Counted from the first letter of the stretch, positions 23,733-38,646 are shown. The stretch: DNA of 64,000 bases from Gymnopus androsaceus JB14 (GCA_009733575.1 ML769614.1:1-64000); one strand, 5' to 3'. A program made the numbers and translations. Notes: a model not told the origin generated them from the sequence alone.

Positions 23733-25779
23733 ATGGCCTCTCAGCTTCATTCAGAACGCCCGGAGCTTCCCTCATACATTTCTACACCCGAATCGCAGTC
23801 GGTGTACGATGAAGGCACCTTCAAAGATCTGGAGAAGTCCGTACCTACAGAAAAATGCCTTGAAAAATGCACGACTATCCCGACGTTGCCAAGCCCAGCC
23901 CCGCTCGACGATACCCCCGATGGAGGGCTTCAGGCTTGGCTGGTCTTATTCGGTGTAAGAATCCCTTCGTTACAATGTATCATGTTTTTGCTGAACGCTG
24001 CCTTCATACTAGGCCATGTGCATTGCTTTCACGACGTATGTGGATGTTTGTTTTTCATTGCCCAGTATTAACCTCCATTTTTCAGGTCGGGGTACATGTC
24101 CGCTTGGGGGGTCAGTGCTTATAGTCGCTGTATCCGATCTTGAAAGCTGATGAAATAGTTCAGGTTTTCCAAGCGTATTATGAACAAAGTATCCTACAAG
24201 ATTCGTCTCCATCTACTATGTACGTGGTTCACGCTGCCTCGGTCGAACAATTAGTCTGATATGAACATCTCATTAGTTCATGGATTGGATCCATCCAGGT
24301 TCATTCATGTCTTCGTTCGGTGTTTCCTTCCTTCCGTGCTAACGAAAGTGTCCGCAGCAATCATGTCTTTACCTCCCAACCTTGATATTCAGCCGACTTT
24401 TGGATATGGGATATTTCCGCACTATGCTAACAACTGCTAGTGTAGTTTTTATTATTGCTACGTTCTTGATTGCCCAGTGCCACGTTTATTGGCAATTCCT
24501 TCTCTGCCAGGGTCTTCTTACTGGGGTAAGGCTGCAGCTACGGCGTAGTAACTCGAAATTGCTGTTTGCTAATGACTTGTCCTAGGTCGCTGCGGGTGCA
24601 TTTTCCGGGCCTGTTATTGCTATTCTTTCTCAGTGGTTCCGCAAACGTAGAGGGCTGGCCCTCGGCTTGTATGCTGCAGGTGCATCTCTTGGTGGTACCG
24701 TACTTCCTATCACGGCCAAAGCACTCATTCCACGTATTGGGTACGTACTAACAATTTTCCTGCCCGAATCGATCCAAATTTCCTGATGCCAAATAGTTTT
24801 CCGTGGACAATGCGCGTTGTCGCCTTGATTATCATGTTCGGCCTGGCGCTGGGCAACCTGGTTAGTCTTGAGTTTATCGTTCGGGTTTAAGGTTGATTAA
24901 CAAAACGTGTTAGACAATCAAACAGCGTAAATCTTCCTCGCTAGTCAAGGGACCGCTTTTCGATTTTTCACCCATGCGATCCAAGGCCTTCCTTGTGTAT
25001 TGTTTTGCGGCTTTCTTCACTTATCTTGGATATTATTCTTGTGAGCGAGTGTCTGGTTTGCATGCCTTGATCGTAGCTGATACCTCGAAATAGTTACCAC
25101 TTTCGTGGCAGCTTCTGCTATTAATATCGGTATTTCGGCCAGTTTCTCCTTTTATTTAGTTTCCATTTGCAACGCCTGCAGTGGGCTGAGCAGAATCACA
25201 TCCGGTCTCACTGCTGATAAAACAGGTTGGTAGCAACACGCAGTTCCTGATGCCTCGATGAGTTCTAACCAGGATTTCTAGGCGCGATGAACTTAATGAT
25301 ACCCTTTACCACACTATCGGTGGTTGTATACTGCGTTTGGCCATTTGCTCATGCTGAGGCAGCACTTGTCTTCATCTCGGTTATATATGGGTGAGCTCTG
25401 TTTCCCACTCTTTATTGCATATACAACTCAAGCACTTTTGTATAGTATTTCTATAGGACCATTTGCATCTTTAGTCTCAAGTCCAGTGTTGGATCTCGGT
25501 GAAAAAGACCAACTGGGACGCAGAATCGGTATTCTTATGTCTATGGTGGGGATTGCAATGCTCGTTGGAGCCCCAATTTCGGGCGCAATAGATAAAAGTC
25601 GAGGTCCTATCGCCATGGGGCTGTACGCAGGTACGAATACACGCAACTCAGGTTCATGCAACCCATCTGAAATTTTGATTCTGACCACAGGAAGTATGAT
25701 GCTGGTTGGTGCAATCCTGATGACCATCGTTCGTCACATGAAGGTGAAGAGCAAAGAGAGCTATTGGAGTAAGATATAG
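23733..25779 (+). CDS. MFS transporter, monocarboxylate-transporter-like
   Basis: Starts at ATG 23733 (MASQLHSERPELPS), followed by a cytosolic N-tail and the family entry motif DDTPDGGLQAWLVLFG. At least eight short introns interrupt it. The first three exons after the motif join as GAMCIAFTT, SGYMSAWG and VFQAYYEQSILQDSSPSTI. Later exons give SWIGSIQ, AGAFSGPVIAILSQWFRKRR, GLALGLYAAGASLGGTVLP, a hydrophilic central loop, and GISASFSFYLVS through RRIGILMSMVGIAMLVGAP, ending SKESYWSKI at 25779. The WFxxRRGLALG loop and PDGG..W motif are characteristic of fungal MCT/Mch-type carriers, which move monocarboxylates or related organic acids. The substrate here is unknown. All exons read cleanly. 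A truncated copy lies 2.3 kb downstream. Confidence 0.85.
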
Positions 25780-26929
25780 AGGGCCGGAGATGTTTGGGAG
25801 ATGTTTATTATTCATTCTTGGTAATTATACTAATGATGAAACCATTATAGAGTTCAAGTTGCTCTAGATTATACATGTACATACACGCCGCTCTCTGGTA
25901 GAGATAGAATATGATTTTATGACATTCAATAGAAGAATTTTTAAGACCTTTTGGCCACATAGCTCCGACGGTAAAGCTTTTGGTGAGAAGGCGGCGCGTG
26001 GACTTATTTACCCGGAGTTAGAAAGTTCAATGCCGGCCATCGGTGAACATCAATGATCCGCCAGCAATCAGTGGCCGTCAGCGCTTTTCTTTGTGGCTTG
26101 CTCAAACGTTGATCATCACTGTTTTTCTGTCGGGAATCGTCGGGCAATGAAATGGTTTTTCTTCGAGTCGTTTTGTGTTTGGTAATCATGATCTTCCCCG
26201 TTTGCTCCCGACGTTTTTCTTCAATGCAAGCTTTCTTCTCATGGATTCCGAGTACCAGCTCCGAGATGGAGACCAGTAGCAGCCGAGGCATTTCACTGGT
26301 TTAACAATCATCCTACTCCTTCTCTTCTTCCACGTGTGCTTCTTTCCATGTCAATTCCCCTCCATTTCATACTAAACTCATATTAGCAAAGCTTTCCGAG
26401 CATTGTGAACTATACAGTGGTTTATAACCTTGTCAACAACTCATCTAGCTAGCCCACAAATCCAAGCCCTCCATCATCAAATCCACGCCCTCGCCGGAGC
26501 ACAAAATGCATCCAAATCCAATGGATCGACAGTCACTTCTGCTGCAGAAAAGGGGAAAGCAGGCGAGAGAGAAAGGATAGGGAATGAGGGAGACCGGAGA
26601 AAGCAATGTCAAGCAGGGTATGTTATTCTTCTAGATGTGTGGACACATCTAACTTATCCTCTGTAAAACAAGATCAAACCGCTCGCTCTACTGCTGCCTC
26701 AGCATCCACTGTCGCATCTTCATCCTGAATGCACATGTACCGGTTCCCGCCGCTGCCATACTTCCCCATGCACTGCCCAACTTGCAATTGACCCTTCGCG
26801 CTTTTATTTTTCCCATCTGAACAGGTAGACGTTGGTTCTCCGCTGGCTTTCGCTGGCTTTTGCCTCATACTGCAGGCCAACGACAATGCAAGCCATCATC
26901 GTTGTTGCTTATTGTAAGTGAGAAACATC
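25780..26929. other. Intergenic; possible small ORFs only
   Basis: No firm gene. A minus-strand frame at 26674-26886 gives a short Cys-containing peptide (four Cys) but has no ATG of its own and no clear partner exon. A minus-strand frame at 26004-26291 is Lys/Arg-rich. Neither is supported well enough to call. Confidence 0.35.
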
Positions 26930-27290
26930 ATTATTTTTCCATTGACTTTTGGCATGAAAGCCATTGAAGTTCCATTGACTTCTGCTGAGTTTTGGATCCT
27001 ATAGCTGGCTGACTTCAGTGAAAGTCATTGACATTGTTAGTTCCTGGAGGTGAACATGATTGTTTTTCCATTGACTTTTGCTGACTTTTAGCTCCTATGG
27101 CACAACCAGCTCAATGGAGACCATTGAGGTTCTTGCTCATTATAGGTGAATATTGTCCACTTCTCCATTGACTCTCACTGACTTTCACCTGCTATGGCAG
27201 CTCAAGTTTGATGATTTCGCCCATTATAGGTAGTGACTTTCATTGACTTTCACTGTCTTTCCGCTCATTCTTCAGTTGAGGGTCGACGGT
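26930..27290. repeat. Degenerate minisatellite built on CATTGACTTT
   Basis: About three diverged units of roughly 110-130 bp. Each contains TCCATTGACTTTTG or CATTGACTCTCACTGACTTTC, then a CTCCTATGGCA-like box and a CATTATAGGTG-like box. There is no reading frame. The pattern is direct and non-palindromic. Confidence 0.6.
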
Positions 27291-28034
27291 TTCTATTGGA
27301 ATTTTGAGTGCAGGAAAGGTAAATACTGATGACTTTCTATATTGTACGATGTAAACTTTCTGCTGTTACGCCTTCTTTGCCGTAGTCTTTTGAATATTGA
27401 GATTAATGTATAGTGGACAAACGGCGAAAGCCACTGGCTTTCACCGTTTGTTTGATATCAAAGTTTCGCAGCAGTGGATTCCACTGAGGACCACTGGAGG
27501 TGAGTAAGAAGAGTGCTGGCCGCCATTGAAGTTCATTGTTCTTTCACGGTCCGCGTGTATTACTGGGCGCGTGGGCGTGTGTACTCATGAACTTTTGATT
27601 AACGCCGCACCGCAACATTTGCAGCGGTGTACTACTATGATCATCTACTTCAAGCAAGGCATGTTTATTAAGGTAAACGCTGGTAGGAATCACAGTAAGT
27701 GTTACAGTGATAAACGCTTCTTCGTCCATTGGACAGGTAGGCTAATCGGATAATTTTAAACATATTCCCTAATTGGACAATCCCCAAAGCAGCTCCTGCG
27801 ACTCGGAAGCCCGAATCGCAAATCGAACCGTCTTACCCTGCGTGTTATCAAACTTAGATCAAGTTTCGGAGCACGCACAACTCTTTCTGCGGGAGTATTT
27901 CTCCATCTCGATGCCATGATATCGATACCGTTTCGAGTCGTGTCCCGGGAACGACTCAAGAAAAGATAGAAATCAAGTATAAAGATGAACAAGACCCCGA
28001 TTTCCTACATAGCTGCCTCCTCGATGCTCGTTAT
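27291..28034. other. Intergenic with one 31-bp inverted repeat
   Basis: No supported gene. At 27419-27449 the arms AAACGGCGAAAGCCA and TGGCTTTCACCGTTT pair except at one position, around a 1-nt centre. Nearby ACTTTC and CACTGG boxes continue the vocabulary of the adjacent minisatellite. The right end is the 5' flank of the MFS pseudogene. Confidence 0.5.
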
Positions 28035-29140
28035 ATGCCCAGTTTTCTAGTTGTTTCCTCACTACTAGACTCGACGTATTTCGAAATAGTTCAACCTCCT
28101 TCAAAGGTTGTAGTTTTGTCATCTAGTCGGTGTAGTCTAGCTCTCGATACTCAATCGGCATCCGAAAAGTCGTCTATCAAGGTCAATGATGTAGAACAGT
28201 TGTCTTCCACGAAGCGGATTTGTACAACGCCAGATCTACCTGTTGATGACAGAGCTCCTGACGGGGGGATTCAAGCTTGGTTTGTTTTATTTGGTGTAAG
28301 GATCAGATTAAAATCTCCTCCCATATTAGAATATCAGACTAAACGGATAGTTTCGTTTTAGGCAACGACCATCGCTTTCACGACGTAAGATATCCTCTAA
28401 TGAGCCGTATCTTTCATTCAATGATCTTTTTGCTAGGTCAGGGTACATGAGCACTTGGGGGTCTGTTATTTCAACGACATCTGTACAAGGCTCAAGAACT
28501 CAAACTCTGTTTAGGTATTCCAGGCCCACTACGAACAAAGTATCCTGCAAGACTCCTCACCATCCAACATGTAAGTTTACCACTTTCTAGTAGATTATTG
28601 AAGAATCGACCCCAATCATGCCTTTAATAACACTTGGATTGGATCCAGGTAAAAGTTCCCTTCTATTTTGAAACATTGGCTGGCCCTTGAAGAAATTTTT
28701 CTAGCAATCGCTTCTATACATCCCAACGATAATATTCACTCGCCTTCTGGATATGGGATACTTCCTTGGAATGTCGCGTCTATTGACATTTCCTCCTCTG
28801 CCAGAGATTGCTTACTGGGGTGGGTATTGATTCTGAACGATATCTTGTAGGTTACTGCCGGTGTATTCTCGGGGCCTGTTATTGCTATCCTTTCGCAATG
28901 GTTTTATCGACGTAGAGGCCTGGCTCTAGGCTTGTATGCTGCCGGAGCATCCCTCGGGGGTACTGTCGGAATCGCCATGCTCGTTGGAGCGCCGATTTCC
29001 GGAGTAGTGGACAAAAGTCGAGGTGCCATCGCCATGGGACTATACGCAGGTAGAGGTCGTTAACCATTATCATCTCAAATTGAACCACAGGAAGCGTGAT
29101 GCTGCTTGGCGTGATCTTCACATTGTTCGATACATTTTAG
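28035..29140 (+). pseudogene. MFS transporter paralogue with internal deletion
   Basis: A near copy of the intact MFS gene at 23733-25779. It keeps the entry motif (DDRAPDGGIQAWFVLFG), the next exons (SGYMSTWG, VFQAHYEQSILQDSSPSN) and AGVFSGPVIAILSQWF through GLYAAGASLGGTV. It then jumps directly to GIAMLVGAPISGVVDKSRG. The helices and central loop lying between SLGGTV and GIAMLVGAP in the intact gene (about 830 bp) are missing. A short terminal exon (SVMLLGVIFTLF) remains. With half of the second six-helix bundle gone it cannot be a normal carrier. Confidence 0.8.
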
Positions 29141-31066
29141 GAAAAGAACGCACTGCGATTCAAGTTCTGTCCAAGTCACAGGAGACCGATCCTTTCGAGG
29201 AAAAAACGTTGGTACTTAGCATTTCAGACCATGAGGTTATACTGCCAGTCAGCATCCATAGAGTTCAAATTCGACCCAGGTTCTCAGGCTTGGACAGGGG
29301 TAAGTTGCATTGCAACTAAGGGAATGTGACTGGCAATACCATATGCATTTGAATGGGTCTGTGAATATATGAGGAGACAGTGTGTGGTATATGTAAGTAG
29401 GCATCTAGGTGAACATTAGGTATACTATAATTTATTATATTTGGGTAGTCGTGCTGTACCGGATTTCCTGAATGTCTTCATTACCATCATCGAGTCCACG
29501 CAACTTGTGTGCTTCAATTCAGGGCAACGTAGGTCATCAAAGCCATCTTCTATGTAGGCTTCGAGTAAAGATAATGCACCTGCGATGCAAGTTGTGTACC
29601 AGATCATGGTTGCACCAAATAAATCCGGGGCTCTGGAGATCGAGAAGAGACCATGTGTCGCCTGGATAGAATGACTCCATTATACAAATGCTTGTCAAAT
29701 TCCAGGCATACGCGGAGTAAACTCGATCTACAGGGAGGCGGCTACTCAACCCATTGAAAACCCGTTAAAGCAAACAACAAGCAGGAGAAAAAATTGGGTA
29801 ACATGCAGCGATGCTCGCTCATAGTAGGTCTGGCGAAATGTCACTGACGAGCTTCCATTAGTAGATGCTGGGCTCTCAGATTTGAGGCTGAAACTTATTC
29901 GAAGATTATTCATGACTAGTTCGGTAGGTAGGCAATTCACTTTCCTATTTACCGATCCAGTAATACAGTCTTATACTGTATACTTATCTCTGGGGTTTCG
30001 TAGAGTGAGCGCGCTCACCATACTGTACTCTGTATGACCGGTTTCGTATTCCAGAATGAGCGCGCAGATCATCCCAGCATACAGTCCGATTCATACAGTA
30101 TCTCTGATTTCGTGTTCCAGAGAGTGAGCGCTAACCGTCTTGATTGTTGGCAATGCATCCAAATTCTAATAATCGGTTTGGAGGATCTCCCGCGTTGCAC
30201 ATATTCGGATTAATTAATGCAAGATTTAATTGCATAGAAACCGAAACAATTAAGTATCACAGGAACACCGGAGAGTTTCGACTAGATGTGTCTTTGAGAA
30301 GTGGTATACGCTGCTTGTATCTGGTCGCGCATACTTTTTAGACTAGCTTACCGTACAGCTCCCCCCTTTGCGACTCAAATGTCCATCGAAAGTTCAGAAT
30401 ACATGGACAGTGCTAGCACTTGGTCTAGGAGCGAACAGGGTCATTGAATATATAGCCATGGCTGGCGCCTTCCAGAGATGGAGGTATGCACTCTTTGCCT
30501 TGGACTGGAGAAATTATTGAATCAGATGTCACGGTGCAAGCGAGAAGGAAGGGGCTCACGAATGGTCACATTCTTGAAAGGTCAAGACAAGTTGGAGGGA
30601 ATGTTACTGTCTCGAGATGCACAGAGTTCCTGCTGGGCCCAGATCGAGAGCTCAAGGTAGGAAAGCCTGTCCAAGCCATGTTTATACGATTTGGTTACGA
30701 ACCACAATTATCGATGGAACAGACTCTGCCGCTGGTAGCACGATGGAAGCCTTCAGCTCAACGTCTATGTATGGTATGAAGGAGCTCAGAGTGCTCTCTT
30801 CATCGTCATCAGGACCAGGCACAGCAGTAAGCTGTCGAAGGTATCTGCTTTTAGTCAATAGACAGCTACAAGACAGCAGATATTTTTGTAGTTTCTTGCG
30901 CGATACAAATTAGCTGTCCAGCACAGGATGAATGGATCGTTATCAGCCAGAGTTGAGCGGTAGTGACCGCTCAGAGTCAGAGCACAGCCTGGGAACTTTT
31001 GATTTCTACGCGATCGCCTCTTCTTCCTGTACAATCACGGCCACGACGACGCGCAAGATTTTAACG
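29141..31066. other. Gene-poor interval with short dispersed repeats
   Basis: No supported gene. At about 29990-30132 a degenerate repeat recurs three times (TTTCGT..TCCAGA.TGAGCGC, alternating with ATACAGT boxes). Remaining ORFs are short and without domain signal. The right end is the calcineurin A promoter region. Confidence 0.45.
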
Positions 31067-33552
<2,486 letters not shown>

Positions 33553-35516
33553 GTTACTTGAAGATGATGTATTAGCTCAGAAATATGGGTGGGACATCTT
33601 CCAAAGAACTACGGATTCGCTACTCTTTTCTTTCCGTTTTCCTTTCATTTCTGCTCTCTTCTTTGTTTGACTACTCTCTGACTGTGGATCTATACTTTTT
33701 TGGACATGGAGTTACTTTCTCGTCTGAAGCGACATTGTTTGAGTTGTACTAATAAGATTACTGCAAAGTTACGAAACGTCCGAGTAATGTTCTAAGGGTA
33801 CAGACGAAACATGCGCGTGCCAGCAGCCTCACATGTTTGTGCTACTCTAGTGCTCACCCACAACGACCGTGATTTCATACTTGGGGCATAATAATTTCCG
33901 GGAACGTGAGAGGGAAGGAAAGGAATGATTTATTGGCATAACTTCTACATAGGTTACTAACAACGTGTAGAACACAGTGAAAACACCTGTTGGAGAAGAT
34001 GATAGTAAGCAAACAATAAAACGAATGACGGTGGTAGAAACGAAAAAGAATCAGACAGGACAATTTATCCGTCATCGAGGTTCGGACATATGCTTGTATT
34101 TTTATGATAGCATCATAGAAAAGGAAGGAGAAAGAGGAGAAATGTTCACTCACCACCTAACCTAGCTCCTCAAACTAGTACCGGTACCGAACCAACCTAT
34201 GAAATAAAGGTCAGAATACGTACGTCGAAGACAAACGAACAGATGGAAAAGAAAAAAAATTCAGTTGGTGATGCATGTTGCGAGTGTGGATCATCGAGAA
34301 ACGTCACCAACTCGGAGATGGATAGATATCATCACTATGAATGAAAGGAAAGAAAAGAGAGCTCACCTGAACATCGCGGTCGACAAGAGAGAAAAGACGC
34401 GAGTTTTTTGAGTTTTTGACGCGTTGAAAATTGCTTACAAATGCTGTACAAATCACGTGTCTTTTGCATATAAAAAAGGAAGTTTTTTTTGAGTTGCCTT
34501 CCAACGTTCTTCAATGTGGCTTCACTAGTCTAAGGTAGGCATTCTTTCTCGATTCATTTCGTGATGAACATCTATCAGTTCTGCTTCCGAAAGAGAAACC
34601 TCTTGTGGACAAATCTGTATACCAAAAACTCTTCCTGACTTTTTACCTTTCTCTTCTCTTATGTCTTTCGTTTTACTAACATGCATTTCTTTCCTGCAGG
34701 TATTCATGGCGGCTTACTCGATACTGGTTTGGGAACTGGGGTTTGGTGAGTGACCTTTCGCAATTTACTGCTACAGGATGAAAACCAAGTTCATCCATTC
34801 TTTGAACTCTTGCGCGTGGCCTGGCTTCATGAATCCCTCTTCCTGTAAGAGGCGTGCACGCTATACCGTTCTGGTGTAGCTGTGACGATTCTGGAGTCTG
34901 TGTCTCGTCAAGGGGCAAGAAAATCACGGCTTCTCTGATTTCATTTTTTCGTTTGTTTATCTTGAACACCGGCTTACATTCTTCTGTTAGTATTTCTGTA
35001 GAGTCTATGTCTATGTATCACAGTATCACGGTTGTCCGGCTATCTTTATCAGGACATGTAAATGTTGATGAACAATAGATTATTTCACTTGAACAACGAT
35101 CTACACGTCGCTCGCGTCAGTCAGTCTGGCTATGTGACGTCGCTCTGCCCACCGTCTCTTTGAGATTCGAGAGGAGTTGACCGTTCTTCAACGTTCAATC
35201 TATACCTCCGTTAAAGAAAAGAAACTACTTTTGAGTGCTCAGACTAGGTGCTCCCACCATCAATCATTCGCTCGCAGGATGATATTTCTTCGAACAATTC
35301 CTGTGCAATCGATTTCCCACTACTAGCAATGAACATCTTTCCATCTTGGAGATGATGATCCTTAGATGAAAGAATCATGGATGGCTTGATGCTTGGATTA
35401 TGGATAAAAGGAAGAGCTTTGTTTTCCTGTGTCCTTTGTTGCTGGTCTGCCGCCTTTCACTTTCACTTTTCTTCCATTCGTTTTTCGTGACGCTCATTGT
35501 TATTATTTCTACCCAA
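33553..35516. other. Intergenic, nothing recognisable
   Basis: About 2 kb between calcineurin A and the DUF6534 gene. Only short ORFs are present (the longest is a 97-codon minus-strand frame near 34676-34969) with no domain signal. No RNA gene was recognised. Confidence 0.45.
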
Positions 35517-37484
35517 ATGCCTCCACTTCCAGTCTTTGACTCCCCCGAGCTATTAGGTGCCCTAGAAATAGGTGCCTTCGTTAGCATATTTTTATTTGGT
35601 ACTGTGGTGATGCAGGGACATCTCTACTACCAAAATTGCAAGAGCGATTCCAAGTGGCTCATTTCATTTGTACGTTTCCGCTGTCGATCGCAAGATGAGC
35701 TTGGACTGACTGTGCTTTGTAGGTTACACTCATTCTGTTGGTTTTCTTCAGGAAGATATGCTCGACACCACTAACGCTGTTCCTTCCTAGACTCCTTGAG
35801 TTCGGTCATGCAGCTGCGACGGCACAGTCGGTATGGTGGGCTACTATCACCATTGCCGACATGACTATCAAACCAGGAAATGGGTATGCTATCGCAATGT
35901 GTACACTGTACTCAGCGGTCACCACTGCCCTCGTCAAGGTGCATATCTGATATCAAGGATTGATTAATTCTTGTGCTACGTTACTGATACCAAATTTCAT
36001 CTCACTCAAGGTTTACTACATCAACCGTGTTCGACAACTAAGCACCAAAACATGGCCAGCGGTTATAGGTTGGCTCCTCGCTGCCATCGATGCGGGATTG
36101 GCCCTAGCCGTCAGCTACGAGGCTTTCCTCGACGTTCCTCGAGAGCCAAACAATTTTAACCTTGAACGAGAATGGGGCTGGCTTATTTCGGCGAGTTTGA
36201 GTACGGGAGCGGCGATGGATTTCTTGATCGCTGCTGCTATGGTTTATTATTTGAGGAGGTTTTCGGGGATGACGATGAAGCAGTATGTGTATTTCTCTCC
36301 TCTCCGCGCCTTCTGTCATGTCTGACATTTGTCTTTGCAGTTCTGCGGATTTGCTGAACCGACTGTTGATTTGGACGATTGGTATGTTCGACTTGTTCGC
36401 TGGCAATGTACAGCGTAGCTGACGTCGACTCTTTTTACTCTAGAAACGGGATTATTGACCAGGTACAGATCGTGCTTATCTTGGTACAAGATGATTTGTT
36501 GATCCACTACTAGCGTGGCGTCCATAGCTGCTCTCATTTGCGTACGTTTTTCTTCAACAGATACTGTCGTCTGAATTAGTACTGATATGTGACATTTCGC
36601 AGTTTCATACCATGGAGTTCAATTGTACGTCGTTGCCAAGTTACCGGTCTATCGTCTTTTGCTCAATTGCAGCATGAAAATCCAGATATATGGTTCGCCG
36701 TGTACCTTCCTTTGGCCAAATGTCAGTGATTCCCGCTATCCTACCAAGACATAGTTCTGATCTTTGCCTCTTTTCCCTTTTAGTGTACTCCAATGCCGTT
36801 CTTGCTTCGTGAGTGGGCTACTGGTAAAAGATATATGGGTACTAACACACCTTTGGATCAGATTAAACGCACGCCCTGCTCGTCGACAACGACTTGGGAT
36901 GGTTCAGCATTCCACCGAAAGCAGCCCAATTCGATTTGCGTCTCGGAGGAGCCTTACTAATAGTAGCGTTAGTAGTGAGGTGGGTTTCTGCATTTCTCTC
37001 TGCTACTCGGTTACTCATCTGAAAGCCGATATTTAGATTCCTCCGACGATCCGGAGTTCAAGGAGGAATAGTCCTGAGGTTGTCCGAAGTTGGAGCAGTG
37101 GTACTAGTAGCTCTTTCAGTTCCAGGAGATCAACTGTTGGTTCCCGTGCTAGCGACGCTAGTCCACGAGCTTCTCTGGCTTCTGGTTTATCTAGCCTTAG
37201 AAGATCGACGGTGGCAGGTAGTAGTGCAGAAAAGGTTCGTTTCTTTCATAGGTTTGGTACTCTGTGATACACCACTAAATCGTCGATCTTTTCTCACCCA
37301 GAATTCTGTTACAAATCCAAGGAAAAAGATCGACCTGGATATTATACCCGATATCAATACCACCGCTGGGAAGAAACGAATTCGAGCGAGAGACCAGTAT
37401 GTGTATTCGAGTACGCGGCCGCGAGCAGCTTCTAGGCACTGTCATCCTTCGATGATTTCTCCGATTCGGGAGGGAAGATTTTGA
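35517..37484 (+). CDS. DUF6534-type seven-helix membrane protein
   Basis: ATG 35517 (MPPLPVFDSPELLGALEIG). The exons encode seven hydrophobic segments with the order typical of the Agaricomycete DUF6534 family: LLGALEIGAFVSIFLFGTVVMQGHLYY, VTLILLLEFGHA (formed across an intron with a CACTAAC branch site), IAMCTLYSAVTTALVK, VYYINRVRQLS, AVIGWLLAAIDAGLALAV, WLISASLSTGAAMDFLIAAAMVYYLRR, LLNRLLIWTI and the IWFAVYLPLAKLYSNAVLASLNARP closing segment. A cytosolic Ser/Arg-rich tail follows, ending EGRF with TGA at 37482. The function of the family is unknown; a receptor-like topology is inference. The last exon and its flank are duplicated at 51777-52737. Confidence 0.85.
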
Positions 37485-37747
37485 AGGTTTTCGTTGGTGG
37501 AGATGAAAGGTAGGATTCGGAGTCTTGTGAATTATTTTTTTGGGATTTATGTATAAAGATGGACTTGAATAGCTTGTATTTATATTTTAACGATTACTTT
37601 CTCAGAGTGATTAAAAAGTTGGTGAACAAATAGATGAGCAAAATGAAATGCACGAAAATATTATTCGTATGCATTAGGAAGGAATCGAGGGTCTTTGATC
37701 AAATCAACGCCCACGGTAACGACCCAGATTACCACTATCCCAACGCA
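37045..37747 (+). repeat. Duplicated unit, copy A (3' exon + flank + tRNA relic)
   Basis: Copy A starts at GACGATCCGGAG inside the DUF6534 gene, continues through its last exon and 3' flank, and ends with a decayed tRNA-Gly. It matches 52058-52737 (copy C) throughout. Its 3' part, from GATTCGGGAGGG at 37463, also matches 51777-52057 (copy B). Confidence 0.85.
37671..37747 (-). pseudogene. tRNA-Gly relic
   Basis: On the minus strand, GCGTTGGGATAGTGGTAATC followed by TGGGTCGTTACC aligns with the 5' half of the intact tRNA-Gly at 52648-52737, and the 3' end is GATTCC...TAATGC. The acceptor stem and T-arm no longer pair properly (GCGTTGG against CCTAATGC) and the T-loop GTTCGATT is broken, so it is decayed. 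Confidence 0.7.
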
Positions 37748-37761
37748 AAAACCACACAAGC

Positions 37762-38646
37762 ATGGGCATCCGCGACAAATTCCAAAAGTTGCTTAACAAA
37801 GCCGAAGGCAACTCCTCCGCGCCTCCAATCCCCTACGACAGCAAGCCCGGGTTCTCGCAACCACCCAGCACAGCCCCATACTGGGAACCCGCTCTGCACC
37901 CTTCAACCCCGGTCTCCGCGAACTTCAAGCACGAGCTAGGGGACTGGGGATGGGGCAACAACGAAGCCCAGAACTATGTCGCCGATACCCAAAATTCTTT
38001 CATACGCAAGATGGCGCGTTGGGTGTGCGTGCCATCATCCATCATGATGAGCAGCAGGGGGATAGGAGATACACCAGTGCGAGGCTGTCGTCGCATCAGA
38101 CGTTGGGGAGGGCGAGGGGCAGCTTGTCTGCGCGTATCACGGCACCTGTGGCATCGGGAATTTGGCCAGCGTTTTGGTTGTTGCCGCAGGATCCGTTCCA
38201 ATGGCCTAATGATGGCGAGATAGACATTATGGAGGCTTGGAATGGGGATCGCACGAATCATACTTGTCTCCATTGGGGCCATTTCAACGGCGAGGATTGG
38301 AATAAACATCGGGTTATCGAGACACCTATACCTCGTATCGATTCTCCGGGTGGTGTCCGATACGATTTCGCTTGGGATGAGGATGAGAGTACTGGTCAGG
38401 AAGGCTGGTGTGGTATATTGATGGCAAAGTGGTTATGAAGGCTTCAAAACCGACGGTACGAGACCTATGAAGGATTTCAGGATCTTGATAAATATTGCTG
38501 TTGGAGGCAATGTTTGTCAGGGAGTCATGCCGGCGAATGGGCTTATGAGTTATATATTAGGAGTTGGCTATGTGGGAGGCCCTCCAGGTGGCTGGCAGAG
38601 TTTCGACAAGGACTTCAAGGGTGGTAAGGAGGGGAAGACTATGTAA
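37762..38646 (+). CDS. GH16 family glucanase-like protein, frame broken
   Basis: ATG 37762 lies 15 bp after the tRNA relic. The first frame gives MGIRDKFQKLLNK and ELGDWGWGNNEAQNY. The next frame gives HTQDGALGVRAI, GIWPAFWLLPQ and the catalytic motif NDGEIDIMEAWNG (E-I-D-x-x-E nucleophile and acid/base). A third frame gives YIDGKVVMKAS, then KDFRILINIAVGGNVCQG and PPGGWQSFDKDF, ending at TAA 38644. These are GH16 beta-glucan hydrolase/transferase landmarks. No signal peptide is seen. Three single-base slips (near 38000, 38405 and 38450) are needed, more than in any neighbouring gene except the GST, so a real pseudogene is possible. The substrate is probably beta-1,3-glucan, by family. Confidence 0.75.

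Noticed and set aside
26674..26886. Small Cys-containing secreted protein on the minus strand
   Set aside because: No ATG start in frame, no signal peptide and no convincing upstream exon.
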